Shown piece by piece: positions 44,892 through 53,073 of a DNA stretch of 64,000 bases. The stretch lies in NCBI GenBank assembly GCA_030147845.1, contig JASBUN010000003.1:62001-126000 (forward strand), read 5' to 3'. Below the pieces are notes generated by a model that was given only the letters and a program-made list of their open reading frames with translations, made no database searches and was not told the origin of the DNA. Position numbers and translations under genes: made by a program. The stretch's first letter is position 1. Each line of letters opens with the position of its first letter. Source of the DNA: Gammaproteobacteria bacterium. Lineage in GTDB: Bacteria > Pseudomonadota > Gammaproteobacteria > JASBUN01.

Positions 44892-45083
44892 GCGTAAAAT
44901 CGCGCTGTCACCGCTACTGGCGTGCTGCATCCAAAGGCGCAGGTGCTACACTCAGAACTAGACTCGGCGCTGCTGGAAATCCGCGCTCCGGGGCGGTTCC
45001 TGGTTTCCTGGTTCCTGGCGCGCGCGCCGCGTGTTGCGTATGCGTCGGTTTCATCCACTCCTGCTTAGTGAGGCGACCGCCCT

Positions 45084-45680
45084 ATGCCCGAACGATACTC
45101 CAGACTGACCACTCATGCGCTTCCGGCCGGTACGCCGGTGTTTCGGTACATGCAGGGCTTGCCGGACAAAGTGACCATGAAAGATCCCGCCATCGACGTT
45201 ATGACGGATCTGCGCCGTGTTAAGGCGATCACGGTCGAACCAGGTTTGAGCATCGACGCAGCATTGCAGAAAATGGGAATGGCGGAAGTGCGCTCGCTGG
45301 TGGTGGTTGATACCGCTGCGACCGTTATTGGCTTGATTACGGTACGCGATATTACCGGCGAAAAACCGATCAACTATACCTCGCTGGAACGCGTTCCTCG
45401 TAGCGAGATCCGCGTCGAAGACGTCATGACGCCGCAGCATCAAATCGAGGTGTTGAGCATGGAGGACGTCTATCGATGCCGGGTCGGTGACATTGTCACG
45501 ACTCTGCGGGAGGCCGGACGCCAACATGCGCTGGTGCTTGATCGCGACGCGGCGACGCGCAAACCGGTGGTGCGTGGCATTTTCTCGATCACGCAGATCG
45601 GTAATCAGTTGGGCGTCGTCATCGAGGCCAGTGGCCGGGTGCAGAGCTTTGCCGAGGTCGAAGCGTTGCTCGCTGGATGA
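45084..45680 (+). CDS. CBS domain-containing protein
   Basis: The 198-residue protein has two CBS motifs in a Bateman module: DVMTDLRRVKAITVEPGLSI with SLVVVDTAATVIGLITVRDI, then EDVMTPQHQIEVLSMEDVYR and ALVLDRDAATRKPVVRGIFS. It likely binds adenine nucleotides as a regulatory element. The start ATG 45084 follows GTGAGGCGACC. No catalytic partner is fused or adjacent. Confidence 0.88.
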   Translation: MPERYSRLTTHALPAGTPVFRYMQGLPDKVTMKDPAIDVMTDLRRVKAITVEPGLSIDAALQKMGMAEVRSLVVVDTAATVIGLITVRDITGEKPINYTSLERVPRSEIRVEDVMTPQHQIEVLSMEDVYRCRVGDIVTTLREAGRQHALVLDRDAATRKPVVRGIFSITQIGNQLGVVIEASGRVQSFAEVEALLAG

Positions 45681-45762
45681 ATGTGGGCGACCGTGCACAC
45701 GCGCTCGGCGCGCGATGTCTCCGTTTCGGTAGTGAATTAGCTTTGCGAAAGGATGTCGACTT

Positions 45763-46461
45763 ATGACCAAGACCTTGCTGTTGACCGGCGCTAATCGAGG
45801 AATCGGTCTCGAGCTTGCGCGGCAATATGCCGAATTAGGGTGGCGCGTGTTAGCGACGTGCCGCCAGCCGGAGTCGGCCGTCGAGCTGAATCGCCTGACC
45901 GCGACTTCGGGCGGCCGTGTAAGCGTGCATCCGCTGGATGTTTGCGATCGCACTCAGATCGACGCGCTGCGGCAGGCGGTGGCGGATATCCCTATCGACG
46001 TGCTGTTCAACAACGCTGGGATATATGGACCGGATGATGCGAGCTTCGGGCGCGTGGATGAGGAAAAATGGTTAGAGACGTTTCGCGTGAACACCATTGC
46101 GCCCATGAAACTAATGGAAGCATTCGTCGATAATGTCGCTCGCAGCGGACATAAATTGATCGCCTCAATGAGCAGCAAGATGGGCAGTATGGCTGACAAT
46201 GGATCCGGTGGCAGCTACGCCTATCGCTCGTCTAAGGCGGCACTCAATGCAGTCGTTGCCAGCGCCGCCATTGATCTTCGCGCGCGCGGTATTATCGCTT
46301 TGGTCTTACACCCGGGCTGGGTGAAGACCGACATGGGTGGTGCTAACGCAGAAATCAGTGCGAGCGAATCCGCGCGCAAACTCATTCGGTTGATGGAGTC
46401 GGCTACCATCAAAGATAGCGGCCGCTTTTTTGATATCGACGGTACGGTGATTCCCTGGTAA
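45763..46461 (+). CDS. SDR family oxidoreductase (C-factor-like)
   Basis: The 232-residue short-chain dehydrogenase has the NAD(P)-binding TGANRGIGLELARQYAELG, the NNAG motif (LFNNAGIYGPDD), the catalytic Ser in MSSKMGSMA and the YxxxK motif in YAYRSSKAALNA. The order and length match the single-domain SDRs called C-factor or csgA-like. Substrate is unknown. ATG 45763 follows AAAGGATGTCGACTT. Confidence 0.92.
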   Translation: MTKTLLLTGANRGIGLELARQYAELGWRVLATCRQPESAVELNRLTATSGGRVSVHPLDVCDRTQIDALRQAVADIPIDVLFNNAGIYGPDDASFGRVDEEKWLETFRVNTIAPMKLMEAFVDNVARSGHKLIASMSSKMGSMADNGSGGSYAYRSSKAALNAVVASAAIDLRARGIIALVLHPGWVKTDMGGANAEISASESARKLIRLMESATIKDSGRFFDIDGTVIPW

Positions 46462-46472
46462 GCGCGGCACGG

Positions 46473-47153
46473 TTACGACCGACGCGGTGAGTTGCGCTGG
46501 CGTTCGATCGAACCTTGCATCAGGCGTTCGGCGTCGGCTTTCGCCAACCGGCGCCACGGACGCGGCAGTAATGCCGGCACACGCGTACGGTACTGACGAT
46601 AAATTTCGCCGTGATAGACCAGCAGCTTACGTTCTTCGAAATGGGACCCGATCAATATATAGGTGCTGGTCACCAGCGCCGTGACCAGAAGGGCGACTTC
46701 CATGTCGCGGGTCCAAAGAATGACCAAGCCCAGGCTGTACCAGGGGTGGCGTACATAGCGGTGCAGCGGCGAAATCTGCAAATGTTCTTGGTCCTCCGCG
46801 GCCTGCTGGCGGCGCTGTAGTTGTTTCAAGCCGAGAAATTCACCGCTATCGTAGTAGCGCAGGGACCATAGGAATCCGGCGATTGCCGCCAACGCCAAGC
46901 CGTTGGCCAGCCATGCCCAGCCACCTTCCCAGCGCCACAGCCAATGACCGCGCAAGCGATGGGTCCAGTATAACAACGGCACGATCGCCAACAGCGCCAG
47001 CAGGTTGTACGTTAGCCGGTAGCCGGCCATCCAGCCGGGTCGTCGCAATGCCACGCGACGTTTAACCGCCAGCGATGCGAGCCAGGAGTGCAGTACAAAA
47101 TACGCCGACCAAGCCAGCGCCAGTACTACGAGTTCAATCGGGTAGGTTGGCAT
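46473..47153 (-). CDS. Isoprenylcysteine-methyltransferase-like membrane protein
   Basis: The 226-residue protein has several hydrophobic segments and the ICMT/NnrU-like motif HRYVRHPWYSLGLVILW, with HFEERKLLVYHGEIYRQYRT near the C-terminus. These form the S-adenosylmethionine/phospholipid methyltransferase membrane fold. Methyl acceptor unknown. It is convergent with the SDR gene (12 bases apart). ATG 47153 is used. Confidence 0.78.
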   Translation of the reverse strand: MPTYPIELVVLALAWSAYFVLHSWLASLAVKRRVALRRPGWMAGYRLTYNLLALLAIVPLLYWTHRLRGHWLWRWEGGWAWLANGLALAAIAGFLWSLRYYDSGEFLGLKQLQRRQQAAEDQEHLQISPLHRYVRHPWYSLGLVILWTRDMEVALLVTALVTSTYILIGSHFEERKLLVYHGEIYRQYRTRVPALLPRPWRRLAKADAERLMQGSIERQRNSPRRS

Positions 47154-47313
47154 CGGCGGGCGTTGGGTGGTGGCGTGGTGGAAAGAGCGAGGGTAGGCAA
47201 CGTACGGCGGTAGCGAAACGCTGCTGTTCGGGCGCTTGACGGCGAGCGCGTGCGGCGTTAAAAGGTAGCCCGCAAGCGGGCGCCAGGGTGGCCCGCGAAC
47301 CAGGAGCACGACC

Positions 47314-47640
47314 ATGCAGTTGAAGAATGTCGAGATTCATAAGCGCGCCAATATCTATCACGGTGGCCAGGTTTCCAGCCGTACCGTCATCATGCCGGAT
47401 GGCGAAATGAAAACCTTGGGAATCATGCTGCCGGGGACGTACCGATTCAGCACCGAGGCCGCCGAAACCATCGAGGTTACCGCCGGGCATTGCCGGGTAA
47501 AGCTGCCGGACGCCAACGATTGGAGCGAGTATGCTTCGGGTGACAGCATCGATGTTCCCGCCGACGCGCATTTCGACATCGAGGTGATCGATCTGCTCGA
47601 TTATTTGTGTCATTACCATGCGGGCGCCTCGCCGAGTTAG
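47314..47640 (+). CDS. ppnP: Pyrimidine/purine nucleoside phosphorylase PpnP
   Basis: The 108-residue protein matches the PpnP (DUF1255) cupin-like family: YHGGQVSSRTVIMPDGEMKT, LGIMLPGTYRFSTEAAETIE, VTAGHCRVKLPDANDWSEYA and SGDSIDVPADAHFDIEV. In Escherichia coli it phosphorolyses nucleosides of broad specificity. ATG 47314 follows an AGGAGCACGACC. Confidence 0.92.
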   Translation: MQLKNVEIHKRANIYHGGQVSSRTVIMPDGEMKTLGIMLPGTYRFSTEAAETIEVTAGHCRVKLPDANDWSEYASGDSIDVPADAHFDIEVIDLLDYLCHYHAGASPS

Positions 47641-47743
47641 ACCGCAGGATTAGTCCGCTTTCCCCGGTTATGATCGGTCCGGGTCCGACAGATCTCCACC
47701 ATAGGCAATTTGCAGCGCTATCGTCACCGTGGCGAACGACGCG

Positions 47744-48142
47744 CTATGGGCGCACGTGGGCGATGTATTTTCGGTCGCCAATGGCGTCGAGGTAGATTCG
47801 CTCGCCGGCAATACGCACGCGTGTATCGGTGTCGGCGATGGTCAGCACAACCGCGACTTCTCCGTGCACGTCCAGCGGCAGCGGAGCCTGATCGCGGTAG
47901 AGAAATTGATTGTCGTGTATGTCGCCATGGAGCAGCGTGCACGGACAGACCGGCAAATTGCCTTCGACCTCGGCCTGTTCGACCACCAGACGGCCGCTTT
48001 GACTCCATTGCGTTTGCTCTGCCGAGCCGCTCAGCGCTACGTATAGAAAAAACCTTTGTATGTTCAGGACGAGCTGCTGATCGTGCCATTCGATGGCCGA
48101 GATTTCGGTCCCTGGTAGTGCAAGCTCAGTACGTGTGGCCAT
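47744..48142 (-). CDS. Conserved hypothetical protein, 132 aa
   Basis: The protein starts at ATG 48142 after AGGAACGACT. It has a mostly beta pattern: TELALPGTEISAIEWHDQQL, LNIQRFFLYVALSGSAEQTQ, CTLLHGDIHDNQFLYRDQAP and RVRIAGERIYLDAIGDRKYI. I do not recognise a named family. It ends with YIAHVRP. On the same strand as the lipoprotein gene, 66 bases downstream. Confidence 0.6.
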   Translation of the reverse strand: MATRTELALPGTEISAIEWHDQQLVLNIQRFFLYVALSGSAEQTQWSQSGRLVVEQAEVEGNLPVCPCTLLHGDIHDNQFLYRDQAPLPLDVHGEVAVVLTIADTDTRVRIAGERIYLDAIGDRKYIAHVRP

Positions 48143-48208
48143 AGTCGTTCCTGTTGCCGTCCGCCGCCGAAGCGGGGCAGCGTTTGATCCATTTCGATAA
48201 TAAGGTTT

Positions 48209-48793
48209 CTAGCGCTTGAGCGACTGCAATTGTGCCGGCACTTTTTTCCAGAACGGCATCGCGGTCCAATCGGCCAACCGATAAATGTCAGCCTGGCCGC
48301 GCCGCCAAGCGTCGAGAACGAACACGGGACGCGTGCGCGCGGCGGTCAAAAGCGCCTTTTCGCCAATGCGGTGGGGGTCGTAGACCAGCACCGCGTGATG
48401 CTCGTGTGGCGTGCCCTTATTGATGACAATGCCGGTCGCCTGCCATCCGACCTGATGCACGGTATCGATCACGCCGTCGTACACCAGGCGCTGCCATTGG
48501 TAACACAATCCGAGATTGTTATTGCCCCAGAAGTTGACCCACATGTTGCCGGTCCAGCCGCTATGCCACTCGGCATGCGGATCTTTATGCGCGGCGGCCA
48601 CGGTCTGCGCAAATGCCTTGTCGATACGCGCCAGTGCCGGCGAGCGGACGTCCTGGCTGCGGATGGGTGCCGTGCCGCAGGCGCTGAGCAGCAGCACGCA
48701 CATGCACAGCGCCGCTAACGCCGCCTGGTGCCGGCCGGCGCTGGGCACGGCCAGGCTCCTCTGTGTCAGTAACCGGCGGGCGGCAGCCAGCAT
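48209..48793 (-). CDS. Lipoprotein with a possible Cys/His/Asp site
   Basis: The 194-residue protein has a lipoprotein signal: ALCMCVLLLSACG with lipidation at Cys39 (lipobox LSAC). The mature domain contains NNNLGLCYQWQRLVYDGV (Cys97), EHHAVLVYDP (His132/133) and VLDAWRRG (Asp161), the spacing and context of a papain- or transglutaminase-like triad. Catalysis is only inferred. It would be located on the inner or outer membrane facing the periplasm. The start could also be a later Met. Confidence 0.65.
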   Translation of the reverse strand: MLAAARRLLTQRSLAVPSAGRHQAALAALCMCVLLLSACGTAPIRSQDVRSPALARIDKAFAQTVAAAHKDPHAEWHSGWTGNMWVNFWGNNNLGLCYQWQRLVYDGVIDTVHQVGWQATGIVINKGTPHEHHAVLVYDPHRIGEKALLTAARTRPVFVLDAWRRGQADIYRLADWTAMPFWKKVPAQLQSLKR

Positions 48794-49043
48794 GCGCTAT
48801 GGACCCCTAATATGATGAGCGGCCTGCAACTAACCCGGCCGAAGTGGTACATTATACGTCCTGCAGCGCCCGGAAACAGGGCCGCGTCGGGAGCTGAACG
48901 TTGTTTCGACTGCTGAACGACAGTGCCGGCCTGGTTGCGGGCCGATTTGATCGCAGCGTGCGCCGCCGGATCAGGCCGGTATCGCTGCGTTGCCGGCAAT
49001 GCTGTCGAGCGCGGCCGATTGGCCCAGTAGCCGACGCCACATC

Positions 49044-49421
49044 ATGCGTGGTGCGTTGATGGAACCGATTTTTCTCAATGCTTGGCGCCAGGGTGGCACG
49101 GAAGCCTTATTGGCGGACTTCGGTATCGGGCCTCACTCACTGCGCGGATTCGATATTTTGTTGGCAAGCTGCGGGCGTGATGAGTTCGAAGGCGAGGCAT
49201 TCGTGTTGCTGTGTCGCGGCACGGATCTGTACGAGGTCAACGCCATGGAAGATTCGCAGGCCGGCTTTCAAGGGCAATGGCAGATCGAGGAAACCTCGGT
49301 TGAAGCGCTTGAGTACCGCCTCGAACGTGGCCTGCTCGGTCGGACTCACCGTGACAACCCGTTTGCGGACGAGTTGCGCGAATTGCTGGCGGCCTACAGC
49401 CGTAGCCGCTGTTCGTCATAG
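49044..49421 (+). CDS. Conserved hypothetical protein, about 125 aa
   Basis: The protein starts near ATG 49044 (or 49059) with MEPIFLNAWRQGGTEALLAD and continues FDILLASCGRDEFEGEAFVL, LCRGTDLYEVNAMEDSQAGF and ALEYRLERGLLGRTHRDNPF. It looks like a soluble alpha/beta protein. No named family. Ends AYSRSRCSS. Confidence 0.6.
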   Translation: MRGALMEPIFLNAWRQGGTEALLADFGIGPHSLRGFDILLASCGRDEFEGEAFVLLCRGTDLYEVNAMEDSQAGFQGQWQIEETSVEALEYRLERGLLGRTHRDNPFADELRELLAAYSRSRCSS

Positions 49422-49461
49422 CGGCCGCCACGTATGCCGCGCGCTGCGCTTAGCCCGTGGC

Positions 49462-49728
49462 TTAGGCGCCGCCGCGAATCGCGTTCGTGGCGCTGGTCAT
49501 GGCGTCATCCCAGTTCGTGCCGGGCTCGTCGACGGCCATTAGTTCCATGAGTTGATAGGCCAATTGGCGATCGGCGGGATCCCAATCGCGCAGCTTGTCG
49601 AGTTTATACAAACAACCACCGCGCTTTAGGGCAAGCGTGCTCATGAGAGCATAGATTTGCAGTGCGCGTGCCGATTGCGGCGCCGCGGAAATGATATCGA
49701 CAGCACGGTCGAGAGGTGAAGAGGACAT
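49462..49728 (-). CDS. Conserved hypothetical protein, 88 aa
   Basis: The protein starts at ATG 49728 after AGGGAACC. It is helical: LDRAVDIISAAPQSARALQI, YALMSTLALKRGGCLYKLDK and LRDWDPADRQLAYQLMELMA. No known function. It is convergent with the preceding plus-strand hypothetical gene. Confidence 0.65.
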   Translation of the reverse strand: MSSSPLDRAVDIISAAPQSARALQIYALMSTLALKRGGCLYKLDKLRDWDPADRQLAYQLMELMAVDEPGTNWDDAMTSATNAIRGGA

Positions 49729-50005
49729 GATACGGTTCCCTAGCGAGGAGTTCGTCTGTTCCAGTCGCCAAGCTTGCCATTATAATCGAAGGAGGGCTGA
49801 TTAATCCGCTGAACGGGCGTTGGCTACGTTGGCATACGGCTCGGAGGGCGCGGTTAGTGCCGGTAAACTGCGTTTCCTCGCCGCTGTAGTCTATGCGCGC
49901 ATCGCCTTTATCGAAACGGTCTGCGCGTCCTTACCGTCACCGGGCAAGCGCGATGGCCGGAAATCGCCGAAAATATTATGTTAAACCAAGAGTGCGGGAG
50001 CAGCC

Positions 50006-50281
50006 ATGGATTTGATCACCGTTGAACACAATCCTTCACCCATGAAACTTGATGCCATGCAGATGGATAGCTGGCCGGTTGCGAGCAAAGAGCCGGGAAC
50101 ATTTCAGTGTACCTACAAAACTAAAGAGGTGTGCTACCTGTTGTCTGGCGAAGCGCTGGTCACGCCCGACGGCGGAGAGCCGGTCAGCATCAAGGCGCGT
50201 GATTTGGTTAATTTCGCCAAGGGACTGTCGTGTACTTGGGAAGTGCGCGCCACCGTCAAGCGGCATTACTTGGTCGACTGA
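50006..50281 (+). CDS. Cupin family protein (DUF861/EutQ-like)
   Basis: The 91-residue single-domain cupin has the motifs DSWPVASKEPGTFQCTYKTK, EVCYLLSGEALVTPDGGEPV and RDLVNFAKGLSCTWEVRATV typical of cupin_3. The second cupin histidine positions are mostly absent. Role unknown. ATG 50006. Its stop overlaps the end of the next, convergent gene by 16 bases. Confidence 0.85.
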   Translation: MDLITVEHNPSPMKLDAMQMDSWPVASKEPGTFQCTYKTKEVCYLLSGEALVTPDGGEPVSIKARDLVNFAKGLSCTWEVRATVKRHYLVD

Positions 50282-51240
50282 GCGGGCGGTTGCAGAATAT
50301 AACGCGCGTGGGCCGGGTAGCGAATCTGCAGCTCGCCGCTGGCGTTGCCGTCGTCGAGGGTACGTAAGCGAATGTCGAATGCCCGGCCGCGGCGCAGCGC
50401 CGTCGCCGATATCGGGAGCTGCAAAGTTAACGGCGAGCGTCCGATTTGTCGCCACACAAGCGCGCCGCGCTTGTGTACCTCCAATGCCAAACGCTGCGCG
50501 CTGCCGGCCCAGCGGGCTTGAATCGACAACTCGCCGGGATAGCGCGGGTTCACCGACCACGCCTGATTGTCCTGGCCACGATACAGGCTGAAGCGCGCGT
50601 TCTTTTGCTGATCGATAATGCGGGCGCGAAAGCGGGCGCCGGGGCGCATTGCCGGCGGGCGCAGGTGACCGTCGCGATGACCGTCCTCGGATCTTGTGCG
50701 ATCGCCAGCGAACGCGACGGTGACGGGTCCAATGCGATTGTCACGGCGTTTGACGTCCGGTATAACGCCGTGGCGGTCGACCCAGACGACCATGCGCAGG
50801 TGCTGACCGGCGCCTGCCGGTAGCGGCCAGCTGACCTGTCGACAGCCGTCCACGTGTTGAGGGATGCAGACTTCGTCGGCCGGGCGATTAACCGTTGGCG
50901 GCGCCCGACGCGGCCAATGCCACCAAAGGTCAATGGTGGCGCCATCGCCGCCTAAACTACCGCCGCGATTGACAACCGTCACCGTCAGCCGCGCCTTTGC
51001 GCCGGCTGGAATGTGCCAGATTGGGCGTGACGCGCTACCATTCGTTTGCAGGTGATAACGCCCTGTCGCGCCTGAAGTCGGGTCGCGGTAATGCAGATCG
51101 AGCTTTATTTGCAGGTCGGGCGCGGCAGTGCGAGCGTCAGCGGTGGCGGCGGCCGGGGCGCCGATCAACGCGAGCAGGACGCCGACCACCGCCGGCAGTC
51201 GGTGTCGGCGACCGGCATATTGGTACTCTGAGTATGTCAC
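50266..51240 (-). CDS. Secreted protein with CARDB-like domain, unknown function
   Basis: The 324-residue protein has a signal-like start (RLPAVVGVLLALIGAPAAAT) and a beta-sandwich-like part (IWHIPAGAKARLTVTVVNRG, HLRMVVWVDRHGVIPDVKRR, DNRIGPVTVAF). The VNRG and DNRIGPVTV pieces suit a CARDB-type adhesion-like fold. The C-terminal half has another beta-rich region (GRSPLTLQLPISATALRRGR). No specific family is recognised; function unknown. Confidence 0.6.
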   Translation of the reverse strand: MTYSEYQYAGRRHRLPAVVGVLLALIGAPAAATADARTAAPDLQIKLDLHYRDPTSGATGRYHLQTNGSASRPIWHIPAGAKARLTVTVVNRGGSLGGDGATIDLWWHWPRRAPPTVNRPADEVCIPQHVDGCRQVSWPLPAGAGQHLRMVVWVDRHGVIPDVKRRDNRIGPVTVAFAGDRTRSEDGHRDGHLRPPAMRPGARFRARIIDQQKNARFSLYRGQDNQAWSVNPRYPGELSIQARWAGSAQRLALEVHKRGALVWRQIGRSPLTLQLPISATALRRGRAFDIRLRTLDDGNASGELQIRYPAHARYILQPPAQSTK

Positions 51241-51390
51241 CCATTCAGGGTACCATAGGCGGGAGTGGCTTTATGCCACCCGAACCACGGCCGAAATACG
51301 CAGTGGCGCAAACCCGGCGCCCGATTTTTTGTTAGTACACCTGCCGCGCATGCGTGGCGGTAAAAGTAATGGTACGCAAGAGAGGAAGAT

Positions 51391-51675
51391 ATGGCTTCAA
51401 GTATTGATGAGTTGACCGTTGACTACACCGAGGAAGGAACCCTGGTCGTAAAGGAATTGGACAAGGAAGTGCTGACCAAGGGCGCCTGGTCCACCATCAT
51501 GTTCCGTTACCAGGACTGGGATCGGAAGAAGGAAGAGTACGGGCCGGATAAATACACGATTCGCCGTTATCAAAAACGCGGCGGCGAGTATATGCAGAAA
51601 TCGAAATTCAATATCTCTAGCCGTGATCAGGCCGAAAAGGTCATCGCTGCGCTGCAAAAGTGGCTCAAGGATTGA
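51391..51675 (+). CDS. Small conserved protein of unknown function, 94 aa
   Basis: The protein reads MASSIDELTVDYTEEGTLVV, KELDKEVLTKGAWSTIMFRY, DRKKEEYGPDKYTIRRYQKR, GGEYMQKSKFNISSRDQAEK and VIAALQKWLKD. Beta strands then a C-terminal helix, with strongly charged faces, suggest an RNA- or DNA-binding or scaffold role (layout like PC4 proteins). I recall such proteins in other bacteria but cannot name a function. ATG 51391 follows AGAGGAAGAT. Confidence 0.8.
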   Translation: MASSIDELTVDYTEEGTLVVKELDKEVLTKGAWSTIMFRYQDWDRKKEEYGPDKYTIRRYQKRGGEYMQKSKFNISSRDQAEKVIAALQKWLKD

Positions 51676-51732
51676 CCAGGTGCGCCGCCGGGCGGTGATT
51701 GGATCGAGCGGCGCAACTGAGTGGAAACGGAA

Positions 51733-51984
51733 ATGCATTGTGTGGTCTACCGCAGTAGCCGTAAGGCCGACAGCTATTTGTTCGTCGAGCGCGAAGGCGA
51801 TTTTGCGCGGGTCCCGGCCGAACTGCTCAAGCTGTTGGGCGCGCTCGAACTGGTCATGCACTTGCAGCTGGATTTGAAGCGTAGATTGGCGCTATCGGAT
51901 CCGGCTGTGGTGCGGCAACAGCTCGCGACCCATGGCTATTTTCTGCAAATGCCGCCGCCGGTGCCGCGACCACGGTTCAGCTGA
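51733..51984 (+). CDS. YcgL family protein
   Basis: The 83-residue protein matches the YcgL domain: MHCVVYRSSRKADSYLFVER, EGDFARVPAELLKLLGALEL and QQLATHGYFLQMPPPVPRPR. YcgL proteins are small soluble proteins of unknown function; in Pseudomonas and Escherichia they are conserved. ATG 51733 is chosen because homologues start MLCAVYKS. GTG 51721 is possible. It converges on cyaY, overlapping by 8 bases. Confidence 0.92.
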   Translation: MHCVVYRSSRKADSYLFVEREGDFARVPAELLKLLGALELVMHLQLDLKRRLALSDPAVVRQQLATHGYFLQMPPPVPRPRFS

Positions 51985-52300
51985 TCAAATTAACCGGCGT
52001 GCCGGCTTGTTCGGCGCACCAGCGGCTCAGTGCGGAAAAAAGTTCTTCGCCGTCACTATCACGTATCCAAGTCTGCGAGCCGGCATCGAAGTTGAAGTGG
52101 AATCCACCCGAGCGTGCCGCGACCCAAAGCTGCTGTACGGGCGTTTGGCGGTTGAGAATGATTTTGGTGCCGTTGTCGAACGACAAGGTCAGAATTCCGC
52201 CGCCGGTTTCAGTTTCGATGTCGACCCCGATTTCCTCGATGCGGTTTTCCAACTGGTCGAGTGTTTCATCGACATAGTTGTTGAATTCGGATTCAGTCAT
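51977..52300 (-). CDS. cyaY: Iron donor protein CyaY (bacterial frataxin)
   Basis: The 107-residue protein has an acidic first helix (MTESEFNNYVDETLDQLENR) and the beta-sheet core (DIETETGGGILTLSFDNGTK, IILNRQTPVQQLWVAARSGG, FHFNFDAGSQTWIRDSDGEE, LFSALSRWCAE). Acidic ridge residues bind iron and CyaY modulates iron-sulfur cluster formation. It relates functionally to the SUF system 17 kb away. Stop near 51977 overlaps the YcgL stop. Confidence 0.95.
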   Translation of the reverse strand: MTESEFNNYVDETLDQLENRIEEIGVDIETETGGGILTLSFDNGTKIILNRQTPVQQLWVAARSGGFHFNFDAGSQTWIRDSDGEELFSALSRWCAEQAGTPVNLIS

Positions 52301-52671
52301 GGCCGTTCGGCTCCCCGCCAGTGCATCGTAGCGTGCAATTGTAGCGCAATTGTGCTGCTGCGACAGCGGTGTGGATTACCGCGGCTGCTTTACATTTGGC
52401 CGAATTTGGCTGACTGTTACAGCGCAGACGGCAGTATGCCGCAGGGCCTCGGAGAGAACGCGGATGTTCCGTGACCGTGCTGCCAATTGCAACGCTGATT
52501 GAGCGATAACCCGATCGCCGCACTCGAATCGCGCTCAATCGCGTACTAGTTTGACCAGCCCAGCCGGTCATTGCCTTGGCGGCGTTCGCTGCATGTTGGG
52601 GGTGGCGTTATGCGCGGCGGACTGATTACGAGTGCTTCGGCCGTGACTGCCGGTCGACGGGAGAGATAAAA
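52301..52671. other. Divergent intergenic region, nothing recognised
   Basis: 371 bases upstream of cyaY (minus) and the DUF6394-like gene (plus). No clear operator or gene. A good GGGAGAGATAAAA Shine-Dalgarno lies just before the downstream ATG. Confidence 0.4.
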
Positions 52672-53055
52672 ATGAATCTGGAAAAAGTGGTATTCGCGTT
52701 TTTCATCGTATTGGCATTGACGCTCAACTTCGGTTTTTTCGTCGGTGATCTAGGCGATGCGGTAGTACACAACGTGTACGAGTTATATGCCGCCTTGGTG
52801 GTGAGCCTGATCGCCACGGTGATGAAATTCGGTGATCGTACCCACGTTGGCGCCGTTTTGTTAGCCACCAGTTTGGTTGCCGATTTGCAACTTATCGCTG
52901 CGGCCATCGTTTGGGGCGTAGCCGTACATGTCACCGAAGTCGGACTTACCCCCCATGTGACCGCCAGTATCGTCTCGCTATCCGGTGGTGCGCTGCTGGC
53001 GAATATTACGTCGGTGGTGCTGCTGGTGGTGGAAACCGTCATGCTGCGGCGTTGA
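52672..53055 (+). CDS. Small membrane protein, DUF6394-like
   Basis: The 127-residue protein has four hydrophobic segments: MNLEKVVFAFFIVLALTLNF, HNVYELYAALVVSLIATVMK, LLATSLVADLQLIAAAIVWG and IVSLSGGALLANITSVVLLV. It resembles DUF6394 proteins that sit next to potassium channel genes. The start ATG 52672 follows GGGAGAGATAAAA. The channel gene starts 18 bases downstream, which suggests they work together; that is inference. Confidence 0.75.
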   Translation: MNLEKVVFAFFIVLALTLNFGFFVGDLGDAVVHNVYELYAALVVSLIATVMKFGDRTHVGAVLLATSLVADLQLIAAAIVWGVAVHVTEVGLTPHVTASIVSLSGGALLANITSVVLLVVETVMLRR

Positions 53056-53073
53056 AATAGACAGGGCCTGCTT

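Noticed and set aside
49781-49796. Perfect TATAAT followed by AAGGAGGG
   Set aside because: No start codon follows at a proper distance and no gene is there; probably chance.
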